Under the pieces are notes generated by a model that ran no database searches, was not told the origin of the DNA, and was given only the letters and a program-made list of their open reading frames with translations. 64,000 nt of DNA from positions 124,001 to 188,000 of the forward strand of contig NZ_BOSH01000002.1 of assembly GCF_018403245.1 (NCBI RefSeq), written 5' to 3'. The DNA is from Paenibacillus sp. J2TS4 (GTDB lineage Bacteria > Bacillota > Bacilli > Paenibacillales > NBRC-103111). Positions 17,059-26,501 of the stretch are shown piece after piece; position 1 is the first letter of the stretch; each line of letters starts with the position of its first letter. Both the position numbers and the translations under genes were made by a program.

Positions 17059-18176
17059 CCCTGTCATCCGCCCCATCTGTCTCGATTGACTGCCGGCATG
17101 CAGGAGGCAACATTCGGGTTCTGTCCGTTGAAGACGACCATGTGCTGCTGGAGCAGGATTTGCGGGATACGTCAAACTGGTGGTTTTATTGGAATTTTTC
17201 AGCCTTTGCTTCGAGCGGTAAGACGATACGATTCCAATTTGTCAACGGAGAAGTGGTTGGGCCTTGGGGTCCTGCCGTTAGCGTTGACGGGGTTAACTGG
17301 CGCTGGCTGGGAGAAGCGTCTCTCCTATCGAGGGAAGCCTTTACTTACACCTTTCGGAATGGAGGCGAGAAAGCCTACTTTTGCTTTTGCATCCCCTACC
17401 AGCTGTACCATTTCGAACGCTACTATGCCCGCATTGCCGGCCACAAGGAAGTGAGCCGGGGAGTGCTGACGCATTCCGAGCTGCTGCGGCCGGTTCCGCT
17501 AATAACGCTGGGCAACCGTAAGGCGGACCGGCATATTTTTTTCACAGCAAGGCATCATGCATGCGAGTCGGCTCCTTCCTATATGCTGGAAGGTTTGTTC
17601 GATGCCCTTCTCGCGCCTGATTCATCTCCGATTCTGGAACGATTTTTGCTTCACTATATTCCATTCATGGATATGGATGGGGTCGAGAACGGTGACCAAG
17701 GCAAATCGCGGATCCCTCATGATCACAACCGTGACTATATCGAGAAGCCCCTTTATCGTTCGACCGCAGCGTTAATGAAATATGCGGAAGGATTAAGGAC
17801 AGCTGTAGCAATCGATTGTCATAGTCCGTATAAATGGGGAGAGCGAAACGACGTCCCCTTTTTTGTCAAGCGGGATTCGCCGATCAAAGAACGGATCGAG
17901 GCACTGAGCGGATTATTGGAACAGGTAAGCAAGGAACGCAGCGACAAGGACGCCATCAGGCATTCGTCTGTCCATGACATTAATATGGGAGAAGACTGGA
18001 ATCTGCCCGGCAGCACAACATGCGCGAGCTTTTTTGCGGATGCGGGGGCACATCTGGCATGCAGCTTCGAACTTCCTTACTTCGGCAGCGGCAATCCCGT
18101 CTACACCCCGGATAACAGCCGAAGATTAGGACAAGATTTTGCGCGTGCGCTTGAGCTATTCGTCCTGTCGATGTGA
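17055..18176 (+). CDS. M14 metallocarboxypeptidase-like protein (cytosolic carboxypeptidase type)
   Basis: A 373-residue cytoplasmic protein, no signal peptide. Residues 1-130 form a beta domain (NWWFYWNF, WGPAVSVDGVNWRWLG) like the N-terminal domain of Nna1/CCP enzymes; the rest is an M14 fold with zinc ligands H168, E171 (HACE) and H256 (DCHSP), the substrate-binding HNRDY, and a late SFELPYF that supplies the general-base Glu. Enzymes of this type remove C-terminal amino acids, and some relatives act on amide- or ester-linked sugar derivatives. Translationally coupled to the SDR gene, which argues for a joint small-molecule or oligosaccharide pathway instead of protein turnover. Substrate unknown. 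Confidence 0.78.
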   Translation: MTLSSAPSVSIDCRHAGGNIRVLSVEDDHVLLEQDLRDTSNWWFYWNFSAFASSGKTIRFQFVNGEVVGPWGPAVSVDGVNWRWLGEASLLSREAFTYTFRNGGEKAYFCFCIPYQLYHFERYYARIAGHKEVSRGVLTHSELLRPVPLITLGNRKADRHIFFTARHHACESAPSYMLEGLFDALLAPDSSPILERFLLHYIPFMDMDGVENGDQGKSRIPHDHNRDYIEKPLYRSTAALMKYAEGLRTAVAIDCHSPYKWGERNDVPFFVKRDSPIKERIEALSGLLEQVSKERSDKDAIRHSSVHDINMGEDWNLPGSTTCASFFADAGAHLACSFELPYFGSGNPVYTPDNSRRLGQDFARALELFVLSM

Positions 18177-18192
18177 GGAAAAGTTCATAATT

Positions 18193-18250
18193 TTGTTCTA
18201 TAACGATCAAAACAATGTGAATGATATACTTTTGGGCGGAGTGATACAAT
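18193..18250 (+). promoter_or_regulatory. Shared promoter motif, copy 1 (before the beta-helix gene)
   Basis: TTGTTCTA at 18193 and GATACAAT at 18243 are exactly 50 bases apart, with AAAACAATGTGAAT between. The same layout recurs at 27963-28020. TACAAT can serve as a -10 box; no good -35 box stands 17 bases before it, as expected for an activator-dependent promoter. The YesN-like regulator at 26479 is the natural candidate. Confidence 0.65.
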
Positions 18251-18391
18251 AAATTTGATAAATAAGAAATAGGAAGGGGGGAGTTGATTCCAAACGGGCA
18301 CGGGAAACGGAATAAAAGCGATAAATGTGGATTACCGCTGGCGATGACCGGGTTCGCTATCCAACCAATTGGAGAGGGAGGCGGGAGAGTA

Positions 18392-21352
18392 ATGAGCTTC
18401 TATCTCATTGACGTGGCCGCATGGGGTATCCGTAACGACGGTACGAATCCGCTTGCAACGACACAAGGAATTAACAACGCGCTACTATGGGCATATCAGA
18501 ATGGGTATACGTATGTAAAGCTTCCTGAAGGTGTGTATACAGTAGCGAAAGGATCAGCTTCCAAGGATTTTAGTGAAAACGCTTGCATTCATCCGCAAAA
18601 CGATACTACGCTGGATTTGTACGGATGCGTGATTCAGAAAGAAACTAATGGTTGGGATTATTACGCCACCATAAGTATTATTGAAAAAAATAACGTGACA
18701 ATCCTCGGCGGAAAAATAGTGGGCGATCATCTTGCTCATGATTATGCCACAATAGCAAATTCCATTCACGAAGGCTGTATCGGAATCATCGTAGAGCGCG
18801 GATCACGCAATATTACGTTAAATGGCGTGGAGGTAACTAATTTCCCCGGTTATTGCGTATCTTTATCGGGCACATATAGCCAGTTGGCTGTAACCACTTC
18901 CCTTGATTGGGAAGCCGGTACATTGGATTCCGTCACCGGCACTAACGTTGCAGATGCAAACTGCATGAGAATGAATAAAACAATATCGTTAGCTTCTTTG
19001 GCAACTTCATCGACCGGCCGACCCAATACTTCGACTAACGGCGGATACTTCTGTATTTGGGGAAACGGATACGGATCCTACGGTACGCGATACGATGGCA
19101 GCCCGGTAAATCTAAGCAAGACTATCTTTGAACTATACTGTTACGATGACGATATGGTTTATAAAGGAAAAGTTCGAAAGCGCGGCTTCGACGATATTCA
19201 TCTCAATGTGCTGCCGGCCGGAACGACCCGGTTTAAAATTTCGTTGCCTTACGACCTTTCCCAGATCATTCCGAGCACGATTTACATTACGATCAACGCA
19301 TTCCAATTTTCGCGCGGTATACGTCTTCTCAACTGCGATATTCATGATTCTTTTTCTCTTGGAGCAGCCATAACAGGTGCACAGCAAGTAGTCATCGAAA
19401 ACTGTGAGTTTTACCGGATAGGCAATTCAACTCCTGTGGCCGGCAGAAAACTTTATCCGTTTCCGATGGGAATTGACATCGAGGACGGATCGAACATCAA
19501 CCAGCATATCATCATCCGGAACAATCTATTCCGGGACAATGAAAGTCTGCACATCAGCGTAGTTCATGGAAGAAATATAATTATTGAAAACAACAAGTTT
19601 GACTCCGTTACGAACGGCTATAGCAGCGGTGTCGTTTTCCAAGGCTCCAGAGGCGCAAATATCGTATCCCAATATAATCAATACAACTGCGTAGTCGGTA
19701 CGGGGCAAGGAACAAACGGCTATGTGCTCTTTAAACGAGACACTTTCTTAAGCGCAACGTTGTCCATTAACTATGAGTCCATATACGAAGGATGCATGTT
19801 TGAGGACGTTTCTTTCCTCTTGATGATGAAAACATATCCCGACTTTACTGCAGGGACGAATTATGCCGGAAGTGTCGGCACTGCCGTACTTCCTACTGTC
19901 AAGAATGCCGCTTGGTTAGACCATCCGTTGTATTACGTCCTTATAACACCAGGCGCACTCTCATGGTCTTCCGGTATGAAATATACGGTCGGAAATCAAG
20001 TTACCAATGCCGGCAAGGTTTATCAGTGCACGGAGGCAGGGGGCGGCAATGCCACGAATGCGCCTGTCCATTCATCCGGTGATCATGCCTACGCAGACGG
20101 TTATACATGGTTCTTCGCGGGTGCCATGGTTGAGCCGGCATGGGCAACAGCTCCCGGAAGCTACACCGTAGAAATTACAGGTAGTATATGGCAAGCTTTC
20201 GCATATGATGTTCCCTATGACACCGTTACCTTTAGCCATTGCAAATTCAACTTTAACAAAAAAGAAGCTGCAGGAGGTTGGTTGAATCGCAGGGGGATAG
20301 CAGAGTTTAAAAATTGTAAATTTTCGTTAAATGCCTCTTCCAGGTTGTTCGGTGATAATTCCAAAGGCTGGGATTTCATCGGGAAGAACGCCTTGATTTT
20401 TCGGGATTGCGACTTTCGGGTCACAAACTCTGCTGCCAAACTTGGAGAACTGTCTTTGAACCAACTATCTTTTATCGGGTGCAGTTTGTACGGCGACAAG
20501 GCCGGATGGGCATCAGCGGGTTTCTGGAAGGTTAATGACGCGCTTATCCAGAATTGTTTCCTTCACAATTTTGACATGAAGCTTTCCGGACTTGCGAACT
20601 CATTTACCAAAACGGTCCAGATCAAAAATAACCGGATCGTTCTGAATAAAGAAAAACGAGTATTTGGTGCGAATAACGAAGGAATTTACTTAACCAATTT
20701 CGAGAACGTACTCATTGAAGGAAATAAGGTGTCTATGCAGCATCCGGCGCAGCTCAACCGACCGTTCACGATATATGCCGAAAAGCATCTAAAAATAACC
20801 GATAATTATTTTGAATCAAGTTATAGCGGCAACAAAATCGAGCTGTTCGGTGCATTTAGAAATGCCTCATACACAGCAACTGTGCCGAAAGTAACAGCAT
20901 ATATCGGTGAGAACCTCGTTCATCAGATGACTATTCAACAGGATAGTACATTCATTCCTCAGCTATTGAAATTACTTGGCGATATTTCCACAGATATCAA
21001 CGCGGCTTCGGTCGGAACGGGCGATCGGATGGCTGGAATCCCGACTTCCGGAGCATATGCCGTAGGACAAATCCTATATCATTCCGCTCCTGTCCCGGGC
21101 GGATATATCGGATGGGTTTGTACGACGACGGGAATTACAAATGATACGGAATGGACTTCCGGCAGTCAGTATACAGTCAACACCTTGGTCAATGCTGCGG
21201 GCAACGTCTACCAATGCACGGTTGCAGGCCAATCGGGCAGTTCGAATCAACCTGCAGGAACTGCGGCGACCGAGCAATCGTATCCGGATGGGTACTCATG
21301 GCTATATATCGGAGCGTTGGCTGTCTTCAGGCCTTTCGGATCCATCCTATAA
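18392..21352 (+). CDS. Large right-handed beta-helix (pectin-lyase-fold) protein with two carbohydrate-binding-like modules
   Basis: A 986-residue protein that opens with the common beta-helix entry (DVAAWGIRNDGTNPLATTQG, then KLPEGVYTV). Residues about 50-500 and 590-900 show repeated N-rich turns (IIIRNNLFRDN, VLIEGNKVSM) of parallel-beta coils. Two copies of a short module with spaced W, Y, QC and DGYxW residues lie at about 525-580 and 921-984, resembling small chitin/cellulose-binding modules. No signal peptide is visible from ATG 18392; TTG 18284 would add 36 non-hydrophobic residues. Related proteins are phage tail spikes and polysaccharide lyases. In this locus a glycan-binding or glycan-cleaving role is likely; catalytic residues could not be assigned. 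Confidence 0.72.
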   Translation: MSFYLIDVAAWGIRNDGTNPLATTQGINNALLWAYQNGYTYVKLPEGVYTVAKGSASKDFSENACIHPQNDTTLDLYGCVIQKETNGWDYYATISIIEKNNVTILGGKIVGDHLAHDYATIANSIHEGCIGIIVERGSRNITLNGVEVTNFPGYCVSLSGTYSQLAVTTSLDWEAGTLDSVTGTNVADANCMRMNKTISLASLATSSTGRPNTSTNGGYFCIWGNGYGSYGTRYDGSPVNLSKTIFELYCYDDDMVYKGKVRKRGFDDIHLNVLPAGTTRFKISLPYDLSQIIPSTIYITINAFQFSRGIRLLNCDIHDSFSLGAAITGAQQVVIENCEFYRIGNSTPVAGRKLYPFPMGIDIEDGSNINQHIIIRNNLFRDNESLHISVVHGRNIIIENNKFDSVTNGYSSGVVFQGSRGANIVSQYNQYNCVVGTGQGTNGYVLFKRDTFLSATLSINYESIYEGCMFEDVSFLLMMKTYPDFTAGTNYAGSVGTAVLPTVKNAAWLDHPLYYVLITPGALSWSSGMKYTVGNQVTNAGKVYQCTEAGGGNATNAPVHSSGDHAYADGYTWFFAGAMVEPAWATAPGSYTVEITGSIWQAFAYDVPYDTVTFSHCKFNFNKKEAAGGWLNRRGIAEFKNCKFSLNASSRLFGDNSKGWDFIGKNALIFRDCDFRVTNSAAKLGELSLNQLSFIGCSLYGDKAGWASAGFWKVNDALIQNCFLHNFDMKLSGLANSFTKTVQIKNNRIVLNKEKRVFGANNEGIYLTNFENVLIEGNKVSMQHPAQLNRPFTIYAEKHLKITDNYFESSYSGNKIELFGAFRNASYTATVPKVTAYIGENLVHQMTIQQDSTFIPQLLKLLGDISTDINAASVGTGDRMAGIPTSGAYAVGQILYHSAPVPGGYIGWVCTTTGITNDTEWTSGSQYTVNTLVNAAGNVYQCTVAGQSGSSNQPAGTAATEQSYPDGYSWLYIGALAVFRPFGSIL

Positions 21353-21376
21353 CTATTCGGAAGGAGCGATTTATCC

Positions 21377-23464
21377 ATGCTTAAGCATCTGTTGCTTGGA
21401 ACCATCATGCTCAGTATCTTGCTTGCGATGGCTTTACCGATTAAGGCAAACGCATCGCCTCCTGTGCCAAGGGAAGCGCTGATCGAGCAGGCCGACCAGC
21501 TCCATTCGTTGCTAGGTTCTACGAACCGGCCCCAACTGAAACAGTTTCTTGAAAGCGTGCATGATAGAGCCACTTCGCTGCTAGGCTCTTCTGAGATTTC
21601 GCCAGAAGATGGCCGGCTCACTCAGAAGGCGTTGGAATATGCGTTGAAATTGGCGGAGGATGTCCATATGGCAGATGATGCCGATCTGTTGGCGAACTCT
21701 CCGTTTATCGTGTATGATGTTCCAGCGCTAAGTCCGCTGCCACGGCTGCCGGATGACGTTCCGGAAGACGGTATCATCAGCGATCGGATTTCACTCATTT
21801 CGGCGCAAGGCGAATTTGAAGCCGCATCTTTCGTGCTCGCCCCTTTGAGAGACGTGAACTCGGTCACTTTCACTACCTATGATTTGCAAGGCAAGGAAGG
21901 CACGATCCCCGCCAGCGCTGTTGATCTGCGGGTCGTAAAAACCTGGTATCAGGGCGGAACGGCATGGTACAGCTATTTCAGCGACTCTTCCAAGAGCGTG
22001 CTGGTCCCCGAACTTCTTCTGCATGATGAAAACTTGGTTCAAGTAGATACGGCTAGAAAAGGCAATTCGTTACGGGTTGACTACACGACCGGATCGCAGT
22101 ATGTGGACATTTCCAATATCCCGACTATGGAATTTGACTTTTACTCGGAACCCGTCGAGGATAGCCCGACGCTGCTCCCTATTACGCTTAAGCAGGGAGA
22201 GTCCAAGCAGATGTGGTTGACTACGAAAGTGCCGCTAGGGACGCCTGCCGGTATTTATAAAGGTTCGATTGATATTACTGCAGATGGGGCCCCGGCTGGC
22301 AGGATCTCGCTCCACATTCGTGTTCTGCCGTTCGAGCTTCCCGACCCGAAGACGTACTACGATTTGAATAAGGATTTTTACGTCATGCTTTACAATCACA
22401 GCCGCTTGAAGGAAACGTTGAAAGCGACCGATGGGAACACCGAACTGGCTGAAACGAGGCTTCTGAACGAATATCGCAATATGGCCGACCACAACGTTAT
22501 CCATCTCCCCGGGCCCTATTATTCGGCCGCAGATAAGAGCACCTTCCTCAGACAGCTGGAGCTGATGGCGCAGGCCGGACTCGATTTGGATCCGCTTTTC
22601 GGCGTCAAACAAGCTTATCCTCCGTACAGTATCTATATGCAATACAACAACTATTTGAATGCCAAAAAAGCTTATGAATCGAACCCGACGGATGAAAACA
22701 AACAGAAGATGGATACTTTCTACAATGCATGGCGTAAGGGCATCGAGGACCACAAGGTTGCGATTGCCGAAGCTTTTGACATTGCTGCCGGTGCAGTTGG
22801 TCATACGAATCTTTACTTTGATGGTTGGGATGAAGCCAGTTGGGGCCTGCTTCAGTTCCAGCAAGAGCTGTGGGAGCATATTCAGGACAAGGGAGGTAAA
22901 GTTTATGCCACAGGCCATGCGTCTCATCTTGAACTGGAAACTCCGGAAAATTTCTTGAACTGGGTCGGGGAACCGACGCGCGAGAAAGCAGATCAATGGC
23001 ATGCCCTGGGCGGCGATCGGCTTATTACAAACTATGCTTACCCGCACACCGGTCCCGAGAATCCGGACTTGATGCGTCAGCGGCACGGGATGTGGCCATA
23101 CAAAGCGAATTATGATGCTACCTACAACTACATCTATTATGAGAATCCTACGAATATCTGGAACGACAACGCATCATCCGAATTTCGCGCCTTCAACCTC
23201 GTTTATCCGACCCGAACGAATGTTATCGACACTATTGCATGGGAAGGTTACCGTGAGGGAATCGACGATATCCGTTATGCGACGAAGCTTAAGCAGGTAG
23301 CTGCCGACGCGATGGACTCCGGCGTTCAAGAACGTATCACGGCTGCCACCCATGCCTTGAACTGGCTCGAGTCCGTCGATGAACGCTCAACGAATCAGGA
23401 TTTACTGAGGCTTGAGATGATTCGCCACATTCTTAACATGCTTGACCTGCAAAATGGGCAATAG
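21377..23464 (+). CDS. Secreted DUF4091/GH123-like glycoside hydrolase
   Basis: A 695-residue exported protein; a Sec signal ends near ANA at residue 26. A helical region (30-100) is followed by a beta domain (GEFEAASFVLAPLRDVNSV), then a barrel-like C-terminal half ending in the DUF4091 hallmark WEGYREGIDDIRYATKL. The D485-E486 pair in FDGWDEASWG sits where GH123 N-acetylgalactosaminidases have their catalytic Asp-Glu. Function: probably extracellular cleavage of the glycan imported by the ABC transporter below. GGAAGGAG precedes the ATG by about ten bases. Second gene of the operon from the promoter at 18.2 kb. Confidence 0.72.
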   Translation: MLKHLLLGTIMLSILLAMALPIKANASPPVPREALIEQADQLHSLLGSTNRPQLKQFLESVHDRATSLLGSSEISPEDGRLTQKALEYALKLAEDVHMADDADLLANSPFIVYDVPALSPLPRLPDDVPEDGIISDRISLISAQGEFEAASFVLAPLRDVNSVTFTTYDLQGKEGTIPASAVDLRVVKTWYQGGTAWYSYFSDSSKSVLVPELLLHDENLVQVDTARKGNSLRVDYTTGSQYVDISNIPTMEFDFYSEPVEDSPTLLPITLKQGESKQMWLTTKVPLGTPAGIYKGSIDITADGAPAGRISLHIRVLPFELPDPKTYYDLNKDFYVMLYNHSRLKETLKATDGNTELAETRLLNEYRNMADHNVIHLPGPYYSAADKSTFLRQLELMAQAGLDLDPLFGVKQAYPPYSIYMQYNNYLNAKKAYESNPTDENKQKMDTFYNAWRKGIEDHKVAIAEAFDIAAGAVGHTNLYFDGWDEASWGLLQFQQELWEHIQDKGGKVYATGHASHLELETPENFLNWVGEPTREKADQWHALGGDRLITNYAYPHTGPENPDLMRQRHGMWPYKANYDATYNYIYYENPTNIWNDNASSEFRAFNLVYPTRTNVIDTIAWEGYREGIDDIRYATKLKQVAADAMDSGVQERITAATHALNWLESVDERSTNQDLLRLEMIRHILNMLDLQNGQ

Positions 23465-23475
23465 GAGGGGGAACG

Positions 23476-24567
23476 ATGACCCGAACGACAAATCGAATGA
23501 TTGCGTTGCTGCTGGTGCTGGCCTTCTGTGGATCGATTATGGTAAACGCGAGAATGGCGGATGCCGACGGTACAAAAGTCTACGAAGTCACCTACGCGAC
23601 TGAAAATTTATCAACTCCGATAAGCTGGGTGCAAAGTCCATACTTTAACCATCCGCAATACAAAGAAACACGGTTTGAAAACTATAATAACAATGCTCCG
23701 ATTCCGCCAGGCGGCGAGCATGAGACGGCTTTTTACATGGTATACCGCGAGGATGGCTTGTATATGTTTTTCCAGTCCGCCGAGCCGGGAGTCGATGATA
23801 ACGGCGATCCGCTCGAAAATTGGCTGGAAATCTATATAGCTGCTGGTGAAGGAGACATTCCATACCATCAAATAATTATACCGACATCCGGATCCCCGAT
23901 CGAATATTATGAGTGGCAGACCGAATTTCGGCATAACCGTCCGCTGGAAGGCAGCGTAAAAATAGATTCGGAGCCCATCCCGGGTGGATGGGGTACGGTG
24001 GTTATCCTACCTTGGGAGGCCGTATATGACTCTGTGCCGATCAATGGAGGCAATTGGCAGTTCAATCTGATCCGCTGGTCACCCGTGGATGGCCAAACCT
24101 GGGGAGGGAAAGTGCACCAAACGGGACGGTTCAATCAGCTTCAGTTCCAACCGCCGACACCGGAACAACGTATGGCTATCCAGAAGCACGTGCTGACCAA
24201 AGCCTGGAATAAATTTCAGTCAACTTCCGAAGCGCTCACTGAATATTGGTTAATTAACCCTGCGACGTCGGAGACCGCTTTCTATCACAGAGTTGTCTTG
24301 CCTCTGCTGGTCAAAGGACTCGCGCATGGTGTCCAAATGCGTGACTTGGATAGACTGAATGCACAACAAGTGGATCATCTGTTCCGGCAAGTTCCGAATT
24401 GGATGGAGCTTCGCTACAATGTAGATGATCAACGTCAACGATACATCCGAAATCAACTGCTGCATGGCAATCCGCCTTCGTCGGTAACCGATGCGACATA
24501 CGATGCAAGAAGCAATACACTAAGCGCAAACGGGTATATACGCTCCCCTTCATCGAAGTACGCATAG
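23476..24567 (+). CDS. Secreted protein with CBM9/DOMON-like sugar-binding domain
   Basis: A 363-residue exported protein: signal peptide to about residue 25-30, then a beta-sandwich from about 35 to 220 with family 9 carbohydrate-binding features (FYMVYREDGLYMFFQS, NWLEIYIAAG, GGNWQFNLIRWSP). The C-terminal 130 residues are helical and unrecognised. It begins 11 bases after the DUF4091 gene and ends before a terminator, so it is the last gene of this operon. It probably holds or presents the substrate polysaccharide outside the cell. Confidence 0.65.
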   Translation: MTRTTNRMIALLLVLAFCGSIMVNARMADADGTKVYEVTYATENLSTPISWVQSPYFNHPQYKETRFENYNNNAPIPPGGEHETAFYMVYREDGLYMFFQSAEPGVDDNGDPLENWLEIYIAAGEGDIPYHQIIIPTSGSPIEYYEWQTEFRHNRPLEGSVKIDSEPIPGGWGTVVILPWEAVYDSVPINGGNWQFNLIRWSPVDGQTWGGKVHQTGRFNQLQFQPPTPEQRMAIQKHVLTKAWNKFQSTSEALTEYWLINPATSETAFYHRVVLPLLVKGLAHGVQMRDLDRLNAQQVDHLFRQVPNWMELRYNVDDQRQRYIRNQLLHGNPPSSVTDATYDARSNTLSANGYIRSPSSKYA

Positions 24568-24582
24568 GCTTGATGCCCGGCC

Positions 24583-24616
24583 AAAGTCGCCTCCCGTTCG
24601 GAGAGCGGCTTTTGTC
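24583..24616 (+). terminator. Terminator of the secreted-enzyme operon
   Basis: AAAGTCGCCTCCC pairs imperfectly with GGAGAGCGGCTTTT across GTTC, followed by the T run. Confidence 0.6.
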
Positions 24617-24704
24617 AACTTTCCAGCATCGCGGATGATGGAAACGGCCAGGATAATGTAATAAAATAGCGATAATTACAAAAGGAAGGAAAATTGGTGA
24701 TTTG

Positions 24705-26501
24705 ATGCAAGCTGTGAAGCGTTTTATAAACCGGATAACTCCTGCCAAGTTGAAGTATCGTTTCTTTTATGCATTTATCCTGTCCGTACTGATTCCTATT
24801 ATCGGCATTCAAATCTATCAGTACAATAAGTTGGAAAATTTGATTGAATATCGAATCAGCCAATTAAACCATAACCAGTTGGAGCAAATCGCGCAATCGT
24901 TCGAAATGATGAAAACCAACATCATCATGTCCATGCTGACTTTGGAGAAAGACAACAACGTTATCGCCGTCTTGAGAACACCGGAACGTTACCAGCGAGC
25001 GGAGAGAATCGGCAAGCTCGAGGAAAGATTCGATACACTGCAAACCTATGAATACAGCTCATATGTGCAATATTGGCTGACTGATAATTACGGCAACCAC
25101 TACAGTTCCTCCAAATCGGCGGAGACCGGCAGCCCTGTCATACCGGAGAAGGGGCTTGCCAGCCTGCTGCAAGATAAGACTTCTTACCACTTGTTACTAA
25201 GAGAAACAGATAGAAATGAATTATGGGATCATTCGCCTCTGTTCACCTTATTCTCGGTAGTCAAAGATGCGACCAATGAACCGATCGGCATGCTGCGAAT
25301 CCGCGTCGATTATAAAGAATGGTTCAAATCCATAGCCAAGGAAATTTCCACGGGTCAAAGTTACTTCATTACGGATGCTGAAGGGGCGGTGATCGCCCAG
25401 ACGAAGAATGGATTGCCTTTGCAAGCCAGCATCGTTCAACAGCTTATTTCCAAACAGCCTAAAGACCACTTCCCCACTTATTATATTGACAAAACAACGA
25501 ATGCTCTTATTAACATCCGATATCTTTCATCGCTCGATTGGTATATCATCAATCTGTTTCCGCTGGATTTATTTCTGGGCGATCTAAAGACTATGCGGGA
25601 TCAGGTGCTTGTTACGCTATATATTATGTTCGGTATTTTCTCGGTCGTCACCTTGCTTATTTCAGCCTCCATTACTCGTCCTCTGCAGCAGCTGCAAAAG
25701 AAAATGAAGGAAATGGTCCAAAAAAATCTGAAATTGCATCTTCCTGAGGATCATTACAAAGGGGAGATTCTGGGACTCCATCAAGCCTTCAATCGAATGG
25801 TTTATGATATTAATCATTTAGTGACCCAATTGAAGATCGAAGAACGTCAGAAGGAAGCGATTCATTCCCAGATGCTCTTGAATCAAATCAATCCCCATTT
25901 TTTATTAAACACACTGAACTCGATTAAATGGATCGCATTAGATCATAAGAATGAGGAAATCGCGGAAATCTGCGTATCTTTGGGTAAATTGTTGGAATCC
26001 GGTTTGAATTCGGAGGTCGAGATGATCTATCTGAAAGATGAACTCGATTTGGTAGGCTCTTATGTATACATTCAAAAATATCGCTACGATCAACTGTTTG
26101 ACGTTGTTTACGAGGTGGATTCCGCTCTCGATTATGCGCTGATTCCCAAGCTTAGTCTTCAAACCCTTGTGGAAAATGCGATCCATCACGGGTTCTCCCA
26201 GATGGAGTCGGGGGGAAGGATCGTTGTTCGCGCTTATACGGAAAATAAGAAGCTGCACATTGAAGTGGAGGATAACGGGATCGGTCTGGAGTGTGCAAAA
26301 CAGTTGGATCCGAATCGCAATCGAAGGGGCATTGGACTTGCCAACTTGCGGGAAAGATACCGCCTCTTGTTTAAACAGGATGCGGTAATGCAGATCATTC
26401 CGCTTTCCCGGGGGACGAAAGTAAAGCTATCCTTGCCGTTATTGGTTTCCATTCCTTACACGTTGGGAGGGTTGAGTCATGTGGAGCATTCTAATCGTTG
26501 A
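24705..26501 (+). CDS. YesM-like sensor histidine kinase
   Basis: A 598-residue membrane kinase: TM1 at about 20-40, a large extracellular dCache-like sensor (45-290), TM2 at about 300-320, HAMP (320-375), then the His_kinase domain with H398 in NPHFLLNTLNSIKW and an HATPase domain (NAIHHGF, DNGIGL, RGIGLANLRERY). It should sense extracellular oligosaccharide, possibly with the binding protein, and phosphorylate the AraC-type regulator whose gene overlaps its end. ATG 24705 follows GGTGA; TTG 24702 is in the same frame. Confidence 0.9.
   Translation: MQAVKRFINRITPAKLKYRFFYAFILSVLIPIIGIQIYQYNKLENLIEYRISQLNHNQLEQIAQSFEMMKTNIIMSMLTLEKDNNVIAVLRTPERYQRAERIGKLEERFDTLQTYEYSSYVQYWLTDNYGNHYSSSKSAETGSPVIPEKGLASLLQDKTSYHLLLRETDRNELWDHSPLFTLFSVVKDATNEPIGMLRIRVDYKEWFKSIAKEISTGQSYFITDAEGAVIAQTKNGLPLQASIVQQLISKQPKDHFPTYYIDKTTNALINIRYLSSLDWYIINLFPLDLFLGDLKTMRDQVLVTLYIMFGIFSVVTLLISASITRPLQQLQKKMKEMVQKNLKLHLPEDHYKGEILGLHQAFNRMVYDINHLVTQLKIEERQKEAIHSQMLLNQINPHFLLNTLNSIKWIALDHKNEEIAEICVSLGKLLESGLNSEVEMIYLKDELDLVGSYVYIQKYRYDQLFDVVYEVDSALDYALIPKLSLQTLVENAIHHGFSQMESGGRIVVRAYTENKKLHIEVEDNGIGLECAKQLDPNRNRRGIGLANLRERYRLLFKQDAVMQIIPLSRGTKVKLSLPLLVSIPYTLGGLSHVEHSNR

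Noticed and set aside
18392..21352. Prophage tail-spike module
   Set aside because: The beta-helix protein resembles tail spikes, but no structural, packaging or integrase genes lie near; the context is a sugar locus.
22235..23086. Minus-strand open frame of 283 codons
   Set aside because: Shadow of the DUF4091 gene; no start signal and no family resemblance.
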